A stretch of DNA of 64,000 nucleotides from Paenibacillus kribbensis (GTDB lineage: Bacteria; Bacillota; Bacilli; Paenibacillales; Paenibacillaceae). The translations under genes and the position numbers were made by a program. Positions 26,445 through 33,653 of this stretch are shown one piece after another (within the stretch, counting starts at the first letter, position 1; the number at the start of each line of letters is the position of its first letter). The DNA lies in assembly GCF_002240415.1 (NCBI RefSeq), contig NZ_CP020028.1:3497501-3561500 (forward strand), in the 5' to 3' direction. The notes under the pieces were generated by a model. The model was given only the letters and a program-made list of their open reading frames with translations, was not told the DNA's origin and searched no databases.

Positions 26445-26882
26445 TTATTTTCCAGCGGAAGCTGAATTCATAATGCTCATGGAAAGCTCAATCAACCGTA
26501 TAAATTCCTTTACATCGTCCTCACCCAAACCGGCTACAAGCGCTTCAAAATAGCCTTCTATTCTCTCTTGCTTTCGTTTAATCAAGGATTCACCTTCTGG
26601 TGTAAGCCTGACACACATCCGTCGTCTGTCCTGCTCCGACATCTCCATAGTGACATACCCTTTTTTTCTTAAGCCCGTAAGCGCTGCCGTTATTCTTGAT
26701 CTGGATACATGCAGATGATCGCTGAGTAAGGAAGGATTGATTTCATCCTCTCGATGCTGAACTAAATATTGAAGCACATGGTTTTCCCCCTGGACTAGCT
26801 CCGTCAGGCTGCTGAATAATTCCATGTCATAAATCCGGTTAACGGATTCTCTCAACTGGCCCCTTAGTTCATAATCTTTCAT
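26445..26882 (-). CDS. MarR-family regulator
   Basis: Winged-helix regulator of 145 residues. The DNA-binding segment is LLSDHLHVSRSRITAALTGLRKKGYVTME, followed by the wing EQDRRRMCVRLTPEGESLI. The ATG at 26880-26882 follows GGAGG. It is first in an operon with the degV-type gene. The upstream region contains the palindrome AGTTAACT and the neighbouring palindrome TATTAATA (about 26915-26930), which may be its operator. Confidence 0.9.
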   Translation of the reverse strand: MKDYELRGQLRESVNRIYDMELFSSLTELVQGENHVLQYLVQHREDEINPSLLSDHLHVSRSRITAALTGLRKKGYVTMEMSEQDRRRMCVRLTPEGESLIKRKQERIEGYFEALVAGLGEDDVKEFIRLIELSMSIMNSASAGK

Positions 26883-26996
26883 AGTGAACCTCCGCAAAAC
26901 AAATAATACATACAGTTAACTATTAATACTATGTACTATAATGAAATACCAATGATAATAACAATGAATTATTTGTGAATAAATTCCGACGTTGGC

Positions 26997-27024
26997 GTCA
27001 GCAGAAAATAAAGTATTAGACTGA
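26997..27024 (+). repeat. 28-base repeat, left copy
   Basis: This 28-mer (GTCAG-AGAAAATAAAGT-TAGACTGA pattern) recurs in inverted orientation at 28252-28279 with only three differences. A 21-base core lies also at 27058-27078. The outer copies flank the XRE and DUF2975 genes. Confidence 0.75.
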
Positions 27025-27035
27025 CCTTAGAAATT

Positions 27036-27175
27036 GGAACAGCGACAGCTAAGGACGAGAAAATAAAGTCCTAGACTGTCGCTGTTCCATTGAACTAACG
27101 TTCCCCGTTAGCTAAGTGAAGGGCAGCCGCGCGGCTGCCCCTTCGATGTTGAACTAACGTCTGCGTTAGTTCAAT
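27036..27175. repeat. Composite hairpin element (four stem-loops)
   Basis: Four hairpins lie side by side. (1) GGAACAGCGACAG (27036-27048) pairs with CTGTCGCTGTTCC (27076-27088) around a second AGGAC/GTCCT stem. (2) CTAACG/CGTTAG follows near 27095-27110. (3) GGGCAGCCGC/GCGGCTGCCC is a perfect palindrome at 27121-27140. (4) TTGAACTAACG/CGTTAGTTCAA closes the array at about 27149-27174. The motif TTGAACTAACG occurs twice. It fills the gap between two minus-strand genes and looks like a mobile intergenic repeat or a strong bidirectional transcription barrier. Confidence 0.7.
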
Positions 27176-27192
27176 AAATTTGTTGTCTGTTT

Positions 27193-27411
27193 TTATTGAG
27201 TGTCTTCGTCGCTTTTGTACTCCAAAATATCACCTGGCTGACAATCCAAATTCTCACATATCGCTTCTAATGTTGAAAAACGAACCGCTTTTGCTTTCCC
27301 ATTTTTCAGAATGGAAAGATTCGCCATAGTAATTCCAACCCTCTCCGCAAGCTCCGTTACGCTCATTTTTCGTTTTGCTAACATCACATCAATATTGATG
27401 ATAATCGCCAT
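27193..27411 (-). CDS. Small XRE-family helix-turn-helix protein (YozG-like)
   Basis: A 72-residue Cro/CI-type DNA-binding protein with the helix-turn-helix VTELAERVGITMANLSILKNGKAKAV at about residues 18-43. The short C-terminus after NLDCQPGDILEY is typical of regulators paired with DUF2975 membrane proteins. The ATG at 27409-27411 follows GAGGTGA and lies 10 bases after the DUF2975 stop. The pair probably forms one operon. Confidence 0.9.
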   Translation of the reverse strand: MAIIINIDVMLAKRKMSVTELAERVGITMANLSILKNGKAKAVRFSTLEAICENLDCQPGDILEYKSDEDTQ

Positions 27412-27421
27412 GTTATTCACC

Positions 27422-27904
27422 TCAGATCGTTAAATCATTTTCTGATTTTATATTTATAGCTTCCTGTAAAAGTCTTTGGAGAACAGCAGCAAAAACGGCG
27501 ATCACCATAGAAGCGAAAATAATGACCAATCCGGTAACTGTGATAACTGGAGGGTCAACTCTCCTCGCCATGAGATAGTAGAGTGGCATACCTAGCAGGT
27601 ACAAGGTACTGATTGTGATGGCACAGTATTTTATATTCTTTAAAGCCTTTACGGATAATTCCGAGAACGCTTGGTTCTTATCAATATAGCTTAAAAGTTT
27701 AAAAGCTTGATACAGAGCAAAGTAAAAAGGTATCGCTGCCGCGTACATATCGATTAAAACGAGAGATTTCATATAAGCGATATCTGGATACAATTCTCCA
27801 GCAAAATTCCCGATCTTAGGCACTAAAAATATGCACAAAGCAAGAATTGGGATTCCAATAAGAATAACAGCCATCTTCAAAAAGAGTGTTGTTCTCCGTT
27901 TCAT
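27422..27904 (-). CDS. DUF2975 membrane protein (YoaS-like)
   Basis: A 160-residue integral membrane protein with four hydrophobic segments (about residues 8-30, 45-65, 92-115 and 123-148). This family is regularly encoded with a small XRE regulator, as here; its function is not established. The ATG at 27902-27904 follows GAGGTG. A minus-strand TATAAT (27926-27931) and a perfect 9-base dyad (27950-27970) lie just upstream and suggest regulation by the partner XRE protein. Confidence 0.85.
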   Translation of the reverse strand: MKRRTTLFLKMAVILIGIPILALCIFLVPKIGNFAGELYPDIAYMKSLVLIDMYAAAIPFYFALYQAFKLLSYIDKNQAFSELSVKALKNIKYCAITISTLYLLGMPLYYLMARRVDPPVITVTGLVIIFASMVIAVFAAVLQRLLQEAINIKSENDLTI

Positions 27905-27925
27905 TAAGAGCACCTCGCTAATTTA

Positions 27926-27970
27926 ATTATAAAACGACTTTAACACATAATTTATTGTTTTACAATAAAT
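27926..27970 (-). promoter_or_regulatory. Promoter -10 and perfect dyad upstream of DUF2975-XRE
   Basis: TATAAT lies at 27926-27931 on the minus strand. ATTTATTGT (27950-27958) and ACAATAAAT (27962-27970) form a perfect 9-base inverted repeat with a 3-base spacer that overlaps the -35 position. It is a likely operator for the XRE protein. Confidence 0.55.
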
Positions 27971-28371
27971 TAATATCGTTTTTTATTATATTGTTATTGT
28001 TAATGGAATATCCTTTTTATTTTAAGCAAAAAAAAAGAAATGCTCTTACTTTAAAATGTTAAATTTACAACTTGTTCAACAAAACTGCCCGTTAGTCCAA
28101 CAATAAAGGACGCTCCCGCGCCTTTGCTTGGGCTACGTCCTCCTCATTATATTCCTTTTCCAATTATTAATTAAAGAACATACGCGGGTAGCATGTAATG
28201 CATTAAAAAGAGCCTTATCTTAGTCTAAGCACTAAGAAAACACTTTATTTTTCAGTCTAGAACTTTATTTTCTTCTGACAGTTGAAACCATTACTAATTA
28301 ACGGGCGATTGTACTGCGAAACAATTTAACCAGGTTACGCTTCCATAATGCATACAGAGTCAGCTTATATA
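27971..28371. other. AT-rich gap with repeat fragments, no gene seen
   Basis: No open frame with a ribosome site is visible. The gap contains an AGGACG/CGTCCT hairpin (about 28105-28142) and a GCCCGTTA motif near 28088 that is inverted as TAACGGGC near 28299. It also contains the right copy of the 28-base repeat. The CCCGTTAG and TTCAAC pieces match parts of the hairpin element at 27089-27175. Confidence 0.6.
28252..28279 (-). repeat. 28-base repeat, right (inverted) copy
   Basis: The reverse complement matches 26997-27024 at 25 of 28 positions. Together the two copies bracket about 1.2 kb with the XRE-DUF2975 pair. Confidence 0.75.
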
Positions 28372-28404
28372 GAAGAAAAGGCCAACCAGTAGAGACTGGT
28401 TGAC
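28372..28404 (-). terminator. Terminator of the oxidoreductase gene
   Basis: CAACCAGT (28383-28390) pairs with ACTGGTTG (28395-28402) around AGAG. The minus strand continues into CCTTTTCTTC. Confidence 0.75.
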
Positions 28405-28450
28405 CTCTCATTTGAAAACTGCCTTACGTTACTGAACAATAAAACTAACT

Positions 28451-29032
28451 TTATAGCACCGATTTAACAGTATCTTGGACTTGCTTCAATAGTCCTTTAT
28501 AGCCGTCTTCATCAAGGTAGCCGATACTTCCCAGCAGCAAGTGACCGACGGATTCAATTCCAACGAAATCAAAAATACCCGTATCTGAAGTAATCTTCAG
28601 ACCTGCGGTCATCCCGATCTTATCGTAAATTTCGTTCGGTGTACCATGTGTATTTACTATAAAACCTTTTTTACCTGTAAGAAGCTTATGGATCCCTTCT
28701 GGACCAGACGTATATGCAAAGCCGTAGGCAAATACACGATCAACGTAGCCTTTCAGGATCGCAGGAAGACCTGTCCACCAAATAGGAGAAATAAATGTAA
28801 TCATATCGGATTGTGTAATGTATTCCTGCTCTACCTTAATATCGGCGGGAGTTTGTCCGGCTCTCATAGCGGCAGTATCCTCAGGCTTTAATACAGGTTG
28901 AAAATCAAGCGCGTACAAATCGCGTACAACGACTTCATCGCCTTTTTCCTTCAAAGCATTTACGACCGTTTCCAGAATAGCGTGGTTAAGGCTTTCAGCG
29001 TTAGAGTGAGCATAGACGATAAGATGTTTCAT
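28451..29032 (-). CDS. NAD(P)H-dependent flavin oxidoreductase (quinone-reductase family)
   Basis: Flavodoxin-like FMN/FAD enzyme of the NQO1/KefF family that reduces quinones or related electrophiles. The 193-residue protein has the N-terminal LIVYAHSNAESLNHAIL flavin loop, FISPIWWTGLPAILKGYVDRVFAYGFAY in the middle, and NTHGTP. It starts 71 bases after the end of a MarR-type gene on the same strand. A 14-base palindrome in that gap recurs upstream of the MarR gene, pointing to MarR control, probably in response to quinones or thiol stress (inference). Confidence 0.9.
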   Translation of the reverse strand: MKHLIVYAHSNAESLNHAILETVVNALKEKGDEVVVRDLYALDFQPVLKPEDTAAMRAGQTPADIKVEQEYITQSDMITFISPIWWTGLPAILKGYVDRVFAYGFAYTSGPEGIHKLLTGKKGFIVNTHGTPNEIYDKIGMTAGLKITSDTGIFDFVGIESVGHLLLGSIGYLDEDGYKGLLKQVQDTVKSVL

Positions 29033-29072
29033 TTCAATTACCTCCGATGTTTTATAATTATTTTATCTTTCA

Positions 29073-29086
29073 TATAGATATCTATA
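29073..29086. promoter_or_regulatory. MarR-type operator upstream of the oxidoreductase
   Basis: TATAGATATCTATA is a perfect 14-base palindrome about 40 bases before the oxidoreductase start. A near copy (ATAGACATCTAT) lies at 29541-29552 before the MarR gene. Confidence 0.6.
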
Positions 29087-29103
29087 CATTTATTTAAAAA
29101 AAT

Positions 29104-29526
29104 TTATAATCTGTTTTTTACATGTTCCAGCAGATATTCCAGCTGTTCTTTTTCTTCGTCTTTGAGACCACCGTATATGGTTTCTTTTAATTTATTGGAG
29201 ATCACTTCAAATACAGGCTCCAGCTCTTTCCCCTTATTGGTAAGATAAATCAGGGTTACTCTGCTATCCTCCCCTTCTTTTTTTCTTTCGACATATCCCA
29301 GCTTCACCAACTTGTCGACCAAAACGGTGACTGTGGGCTGCTGGCGAGAAATTTTTTGTGTTAATTCCTTGATGGAAAGCCCGTCCTTTTGATAAAGGAA
29401 CATTAATATTCCACCATGGGAAGGAACAATCCCTTCAACTCCATGGGATTCGAGCTCAGACACAATCAATTTGTTGATCGAGTCTCTGATCGTTCCTATC
29501 AGGGCAGCTGCATTATTTTTTAACAT
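29104..29526 (-). CDS. MarR-family regulator
   Basis: Winged-helix regulator of about 140 residues. The DNA-binding helices are SIKELTQKISRQQPTVTVLVDKLVKLGYVERK, followed by the wing EGEDSRVTLIYLTNKGKEL. The likely start MLKNNAAALIG (29524-29526) has only a weak ribosome site (GCAGGT). An open frame continues 26 residues upstream but runs through the palindromic operator. It probably represses itself and the downstream oxidoreductase. Confidence 0.87.
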   Translation of the reverse strand: MLKNNAAALIGTIRDSINKLIVSELESHGVEGIVPSHGGILMFLYQKDGLSIKELTQKISRQQPTVTVLVDKLVKLGYVERKKEGEDSRVTLIYLTNKGKELEPVFEVISNKLKETIYGGLKDEEKEQLEYLLEHVKNRL

Positions 29527-29540
29527 ACCTGCATTATTAC

Positions 29541-29552
29541 ATAGACATCTAT
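29541..29552. promoter_or_regulatory. MarR-type operator upstream of its own gene
   Basis: ATAGACATCTAT is a near-perfect dyad 15 bases upstream of the MarR start. It matches the palindrome at 29074-29085 at 11 of 12 positions. Confidence 0.55.
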
Positions 29553-29630
29553 ATATATCAAGTGCTTTTTTGCAGGATAAGCAATTGAATCGTTCTGATG
29601 CCAAAGAAGATAATGGCTCCTTAGCGGCGT

Positions 29631-29678
29631 AAAAAGGGCCGTTCCCAGTATTCTTCGATAATTCCTGGGACAGCCCTT
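29631..29678 (-). terminator. Terminator of the alcohol dehydrogenase gene
   Basis: The stems AGGGC/GCCCT and TCCCAG/CTGGGA enclose an AT-rich loop. Five T follow on the minus strand. Confidence 0.8.
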
Positions 29679-29708
29679 ATAGCTATAACAAATAATTGCA
29701 GCTTTTAT

Positions 29709-30860
29709 TTAAAGAATTTTCTTAAACATCTCGATGACTTGTTCTTTGGTCGGTATGAACGGATTGCCCGGGGCGCAAGCATCCTTCATTGAGTTCTCGG
29801 CAAGCAGATCCAAATCCACTTCATTTACACCCAGTTCAGAAAGCTTGGAAGGAATCCCGACTTCCTTCGACAGGTCTTTGATTCTTTGGATAACATAATC
29901 TGCGCATTCCTTATCCGTTTTCCCCTTATCTTCAAAACCGATGACCTTGGCGATGGCACGAAACTTCTCTGGTACATGCTTGGCATTCTCTTCCTCCACA
30001 ATCGGCAGCAGCATGGCATTGCAAACACCATGAGGCAAATCGTATACGCCGCCAAGCTGATGCGCCATAGCATGAACATAACCCAATCCGGCATTATTAA
30101 ATGCAAGCCCTCCCAGGAAGATAGCGTATACCATTTGCTCACGTGCTTCTATATCATGACCGTTACTCACCGCACGAGCCAAATGATTAAAAATAATCTC
30201 TACTGCTGCCAACGCGGTCGCATCCGTTACAGGATAGGAACCTGGCGTAACCAAAGCTTCAATGGCATGGGTCAAAGCATCTAGTCCTGTAGCTGCCGTT
30301 AACGCGGCGGGTTTGTCTACCATCAGTTCAGGGTCGTTGACCGAAATCGTAGCTACACTATTCTTGTCAACCATAACCATTTTGACCTTGCGTTCTTCGT
30401 CTGTAATGACATAATTGATCGTGATTTCAGCGGATGTTCCTGCCGTAGTATTAATAGCGACAATAGGCAGCGATTTATGCTTGGATTTATGAACGCCCTC
30501 ATACTCGGTGATATGTCCCCCGTTGGTAGCAATAATGCCGATTCCCTTAGCCGTATCCTGTGGTGATCCTCCGCCAATGGAAATTAAAAAGTCACAGCCG
30601 TTTTCTTGCAGAAACTGAACGCCATCATGTACATTTTTACAGGTTGGATTGGGTTTGACCTCATCATATACTGCATAGTTCAGTCCAATATCATCCAGCA
30701 TGGATGTGACCTTGCCTGCAATACCGCTCTTCATCAAAAACTTATCCGTCACGACCAGTGCTTTGTTTAAATTCAGTTCCTTTATATACGGTCCAGCTTC
30801 ATGCAAACAGCCTTTTCCCATCAGATTGATAGACGGTACAAAAAATACATGTGCGCTCAT
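29709..30860 (-). CDS. Iron-containing alcohol dehydrogenase
   Basis: NAD(P)-dependent group III dehydrogenase of the DhaT/AdhB type, 383 residues. The nucleotide site is ISIGGGSPQDTAKGI. The iron ligands lie in GLDALTHAIEA (Asp, His), GYVHAMAHQLGGVYDLPHG (His, His) as usual for the family. It probably reoxidises NADH in fermentation (ethanol, butanol or 1,3-propanediol type); the substrate is not readable. A strong promoter with a Rex/Fnr-like dyad over its start precedes it, supporting redox control. Confidence 0.95.
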   Translation of the reverse strand: MSAHVFFVPSINLMGKGCLHEAGPYIKELNLNKALVVTDKFLMKSGIAGKVTSMLDDIGLNYAVYDEVKPNPTCKNVHDGVQFLQENGCDFLISIGGGSPQDTAKGIGIIATNGGHITEYEGVHKSKHKSLPIVAINTTAGTSAEITINYVITDEERKVKMVMVDKNSVATISVNDPELMVDKPAALTAATGLDALTHAIEALVTPGSYPVTDATALAAVEIIFNHLARAVSNGHDIEAREQMVYAIFLGGLAFNNAGLGYVHAMAHQLGGVYDLPHGVCNAMLLPIVEEENAKHVPEKFRAIAKVIGFEDKGKTDKECADYVIQRIKDLSKEVGIPSKLSELGVNEVDLDLLAENSMKDACAPGNPFIPTKEQVIEMFKKIL

Positions 30861-30926
30861 AAAAATCGGCCTCCTAAAGGATTCGCTTCTTGATACCTCG
30901 TTAAATACGGAACCATCCTAAAAAAA

Positions 30927-30940
30927 GTGAAACATTTCAC
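30927..30940 (-). promoter_or_regulatory. Rex/Fnr-like dyad at the alcohol dehydrogenase start site
   Basis: GTGAA-ACAT-TTCAC is a perfect 5-base dyad with a 4-base spacer. It fits the core of Rex boxes (TGTGAA-N4-TTCACA) and also TGTGA-N6-TCACA. It begins 7 bases after the -10 box, so it covers the transcription start, which suits a repressor. Confidence 0.6.
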
Positions 30941-30947
30941 GTATATG

Positions 30948-30976
30948 ATTTTATCTTTATTTTGTTTTGATGTCAA
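30948..30976 (-). promoter_or_regulatory. Alcohol dehydrogenase promoter
   Basis: TTGACA (30971-30976) and TAAAAT (30948-30953) on the minus strand are 17 bases apart. A perfect 10-base inverted repeat, AACAATAAAA (30975-30984) and TTTTATTGTT (30993-31002), overlaps the upstream edge of the -35. Confidence 0.8.
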
Positions 30977-31208
30977 CAATAAAACACAGATATTTTATTG
31001 TTTTATTTTTGTTTATTTTGTTTTTTGCAAAAAAATGAACTACTATCCTTCATTTTTCAAAGCGCTACTTCATAAGCCTGGACTGACTCAGGCGATTCGG
31101 TTCCTTTGACGAGTATCCTGCGGAATCGTCCCAATATTTGGTACACAACTAATCGGAGGCAGCCTCGTACAACTTAGATGAACACATTAACAACGAGGTG
31201 ATGACAGC

Positions 31209-32243
31209 ATGACAATCAACAAGGGAGTATTGCTGGCTCTGCTGGCGGTATCGCTGCTCCAAGCGAGCCCATCTTATGCGAAGTCGGTGCCGTTAACTCC
31301 GGCGACGACCGTTTATGTGGATGACCGCCCGCTTCAGCTTGTCGCCCAGCCGCTGCTGCTAGATGGGACAACACTCGTCCCCATGCGCCAGTTGTTTGAG
31401 GCGCAAGGAGCCAGGCTTTCCTGGGACGAATCCAGCAAAACCGTAACAGCAACCAAAAACGACACGGTGCTGACCTACCGCATCGGTGAACTCGCTGCCA
31501 CCCTAAACGGCAATGCGCTGTCCCTGAATGTTCCCGGACAGATTGTTAAGGGCAACACGATGATTCCACTGCGTTTTGTGAGCGAAGCACTTGGGAGCAC
31601 AGTGAAATGGGATGCCCTGACCCGGACAATCCGGATTGTCTCGAGGAACGATTTTTTCACAACGGTACTTTCCAGGGTCAACCTGCGCAGCGAACCGGAT
31701 TCATCGGGGACTTCCCCTTCCCTGCGGCTTATTCCAGCCGGCGAAAAGGTTCATATTATCCGCGAGGTCAATGCCCTCTGGCTGGAAGTGCGCACTAAAG
31801 ACAACCTGACCGGATACATATCGGCAAAACCAAAATACAGCGATTATACCAGCCCATCCCTTGCGGAACGGCAGGGAGATGAACTGATTGCCTACGGGGA
31901 GAAATTCCTCGGTACCCCTTATGAATTCGGCGCAGCAACCGGCCAGACATCGACCTTTGATTGTTCTTCTTTTGTGGGGGAAGTGTTCCGGCATACGCTT
32001 TCCATCGACCTCCCACGTGTCTCTTACGATCAGGCTAAAGAAGGCCGTAAGGTCGGGCTGAACGAGCTGCGCAAAGGCGACCTGCTGTTCTTCAGCGCAC
32101 GCGGGCTGGAGATCGGCCATGTGGCTATCTATGCAGGGAACAACAAATTGCTGCATACTTTCTCCAAAGAGCGTGGCGTTCATTTTGACACGCTTGACGA
32201 TAAATGGCAGAAACGTTTCGTAACAGCGCGCAGGCTATTTTAG
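31209..32243 (+). CDS. Secreted stalk-domain/SH3/NlpC-P60 cell-wall hydrolase
   Basis: The 344-residue exported protein has a signal peptide (cleavage near SYA-KS, residue 24) and a copper-amine-oxidase N-terminal-like stalk domain (about 35-145; LVPMRQLFEAQGARLSWD and MIPLRFVSEALGSTVKWD are its paired repeats). A bacterial SH3-like segment (about 155-210) and a C-terminal NlpC/P60 peptidase (about 225-344) follow. The catalytic Cys lies in FDCSSFV, with His in GHVAIYAG and a third polar residue in LLHTF. It should cut peptidoglycan stem peptides. The ATG follows GAGGTGA. Confidence 0.93.
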   Translation: MTINKGVLLALLAVSLLQASPSYAKSVPLTPATTVYVDDRPLQLVAQPLLLDGTTLVPMRQLFEAQGARLSWDESSKTVTATKNDTVLTYRIGELAATLNGNALSLNVPGQIVKGNTMIPLRFVSEALGSTVKWDALTRTIRIVSRNDFFTTVLSRVNLRSEPDSSGTSPSLRLIPAGEKVHIIREVNALWLEVRTKDNLTGYISAKPKYSDYTSPSLAERQGDELIAYGEKFLGTPYEFGAATGQTSTFDCSSFVGEVFRHTLSIDLPRVSYDQAKEGRKVGLNELRKGDLLFFSARGLEIGHVAIYAGNNKLLHTFSKERGVHFDTLDDKWQKRFVTARRLF

Positions 32244-32309
32244 GACAAACCGGATAGCCACAGGCACTCGAGATTGCGATTTAAAGTACCAGTTTACCTG
32301 AACCGCATT

Positions 32310-32342
32310 AAAAAAAGCAGCTGATCATTTTGATTAGCTGCT
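32310..32342 (-). terminator. Terminator of the arsR-AHSA1-VOC operon
   Basis: AGCAGCT and AGCTGCT flank an imperfect GATCA/TGATT inner stem. Seven T follow on the minus strand. The plus-strand NlpC gene may also end here. Confidence 0.75.
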
Positions 32343-32363
32343 GTCATAACTTGTTAAACTCTC

Positions 32364-32738
32364 TTATTTCTTTTCCGATACAGCAAAGTAATTTTCTTCA
32401 TTATCTGCGAAGTTAAAGACTCTGCCGGAGGGAAGTTCCACAATATCCCCAACCTTAATGTTTCTGTTCTTCAGATCGCTGTACAACGCGTCGAAATTCT
32501 CCGTGTAAAACATGATAGATGGTGCTCCGAGATTCATTTCAGGGTTCATCTTGGCAACGAACTCCTTACTATGAAGAACAATGCTAGTTGCTGCACCCTT
32601 AGGAGCGACTTCGATCCATCTCATCGGACCATTGGTTTCTTCCGCAATGACCTCGAATCCTAATTTTTCTGACCAAAAATCTCTGGATTCGTCTTGGTTA
32701 TTCACATACAACATAACTTGGCCAATTTTGTTAATCAT
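32364..32738 (-). CDS. VOC-family (glyoxalase/bleomycin-resistance fold) protein
   Basis: A 124-residue vicinal-oxygen-chelate protein with the paired beta-alpha-beta-beta-beta repeats: QVMLYVNNQDESRDFWSEKLGFEVIAEE and a second repeat from SIMFYTENFDALYSDL. The metal-ligand pattern is incomplete, so it could be a binding protein or a metal-dependent enzyme. It is last in an operon with an AHSA1-type protein and an ArsR regulator, a common trio of unknown substrate. Confidence 0.88.
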   Translation of the reverse strand: MINKIGQVMLYVNNQDESRDFWSEKLGFEVIAEETNGPMRWIEVAPKGAATSIVLHSKEFVAKMNPEMNLGAPSIMFYTENFDALYSDLKNRNIKVGDIVELPSGRVFNFADNEENYFAVSEKK

Positions 32739-32766
32739 AATTTGAACGCTCCTCGTATGGAATAAT

Positions 32767-33282
32767 TTACGGGTTAAGTGACTCCAACAACTCGCCCAAG
32801 CGATTCCAGGTTTCGGTGATTCCTTGTAGCATGCCCATGTCCATGACGGTTTTAAGGGCCTCTACCGTCGCATATTCAGAACGGCTTACCAATTTGGTTT
32901 TGCCGCCTAGATCGATAAACTCCATCGTGATTAGGGACGCTGGCATGGACTCGTTTATATTGCCTTCGGCGTCTGAGAAATAATCGGTGTAGATGATCTT
33001 CTCCGGCTCGACAATTTCTTTATAAACGCCTTTCCCCCATGATTCCATGCCGTAAAACTGACCTTGATTCTGATCAACGCACTTCATACAGTAGTGCCAC
33101 ACGCCACCTGGACGGAAATCGATGTTGCAGACCGGGATTTCCCAGCCTTTCGGTCCCCACCAACGCTTGAGATGCTCTGGCTCCTTAAACATCCGGAATA
33201 CGAGATCGTGTGGCGCATCGAATATGCGCTCCAGCACCAGGACGCGATCGTTCTCTACGCGCGAAATTACGTTATTTGACAT
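32767..33282 (-). CDS. SRPBCC/AHSA1-family protein
   Basis: START-like hydrophobic-cavity fold of 171 residues. The family landmarks are RIFDAPHDLVFRMFKEPEHLKRWWGPKGW, FRPGGVWHYCM and the helix ending TETWNRLGELL. Such proteins are often named for Hsp90-activator homology, but in ArsR operons they more likely bind a small hydrophobic ligand. It lies between arsR and the VOC gene with gaps of about 26 and 28 bases. Confidence 0.9.
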   Translation of the reverse strand: MSNNVISRVENDRVLVLERIFDAPHDLVFRMFKEPEHLKRWWGPKGWEIPVCNIDFRPGGVWHYCMKCVDQNQGQFYGMESWGKGVYKEIVEPEKIIYTDYFSDAEGNINESMPASLITMEFIDLGGKTKLVSRSEYATVEALKTVMDMGMLQGITETWNRLGELLESLNP

Positions 33283-33308
33283 TGTTATGATCCTCCAATG
33301 AAATGATA

Positions 33309-33653
33309 TTATGGTTTTTCCTTGTTCTGCAGTTCACGCAAGTAATTGTCCAAGTTATCAAACCTATCTTCCATAAGATGCCGGAAGGACTGCACCCAAG
33401 AATCCAACTCTTGAAAGGGTTCAGACCGGAGCGTGTAGATACGACGGTTCGCATCGACTCGCACTTCCACAATCCCGCTGTCGCTTAGCACTTTCAAGTG
33501 CTTTGACGCTTGTGGTTGGCGAATCCCCAGCTGATCGGCGATTTCGCCCACGGCCAGAGAACCATCGCGCAACAGTTCAACGATATTCATACGATTCGGT
33601 TCAGCTAAAGCACTCAGAGCCGTTATATCCATTCCCGGACCTTTGCCAGACAT
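33309..33653 (-). CDS. ArsR-family winged-helix regulator
   Basis: A 114-residue regulator with the core LSALAEPNRMNIVELLRDGSLAV, the DNA-recognition part IADQLGIRQPQASKHLKVLSDSG and the wing VEVRVDANRRIYTL. No metal-binding Cys cluster is present, so the effector is probably not a metal ion. The ATG at 33651-33653 follows GAGGTG. It heads the AHSA1-VOC operon and probably represses it. Confidence 0.92.
   Translation of the reverse strand: MSGKGPGMDITALSALAEPNRMNIVELLRDGSLAVGEIADQLGIRQPQASKHLKVLSDSGIVEVRVDANRRIYTLRSEPFQELDSWVQSFRHLMEDRFDNLDNYLRELQNKEKP

Noticed and set aside
26997..28279. An insertion sequence
   Set aside because: No transposase frame lies between the inverted copies; kept as repeats only.
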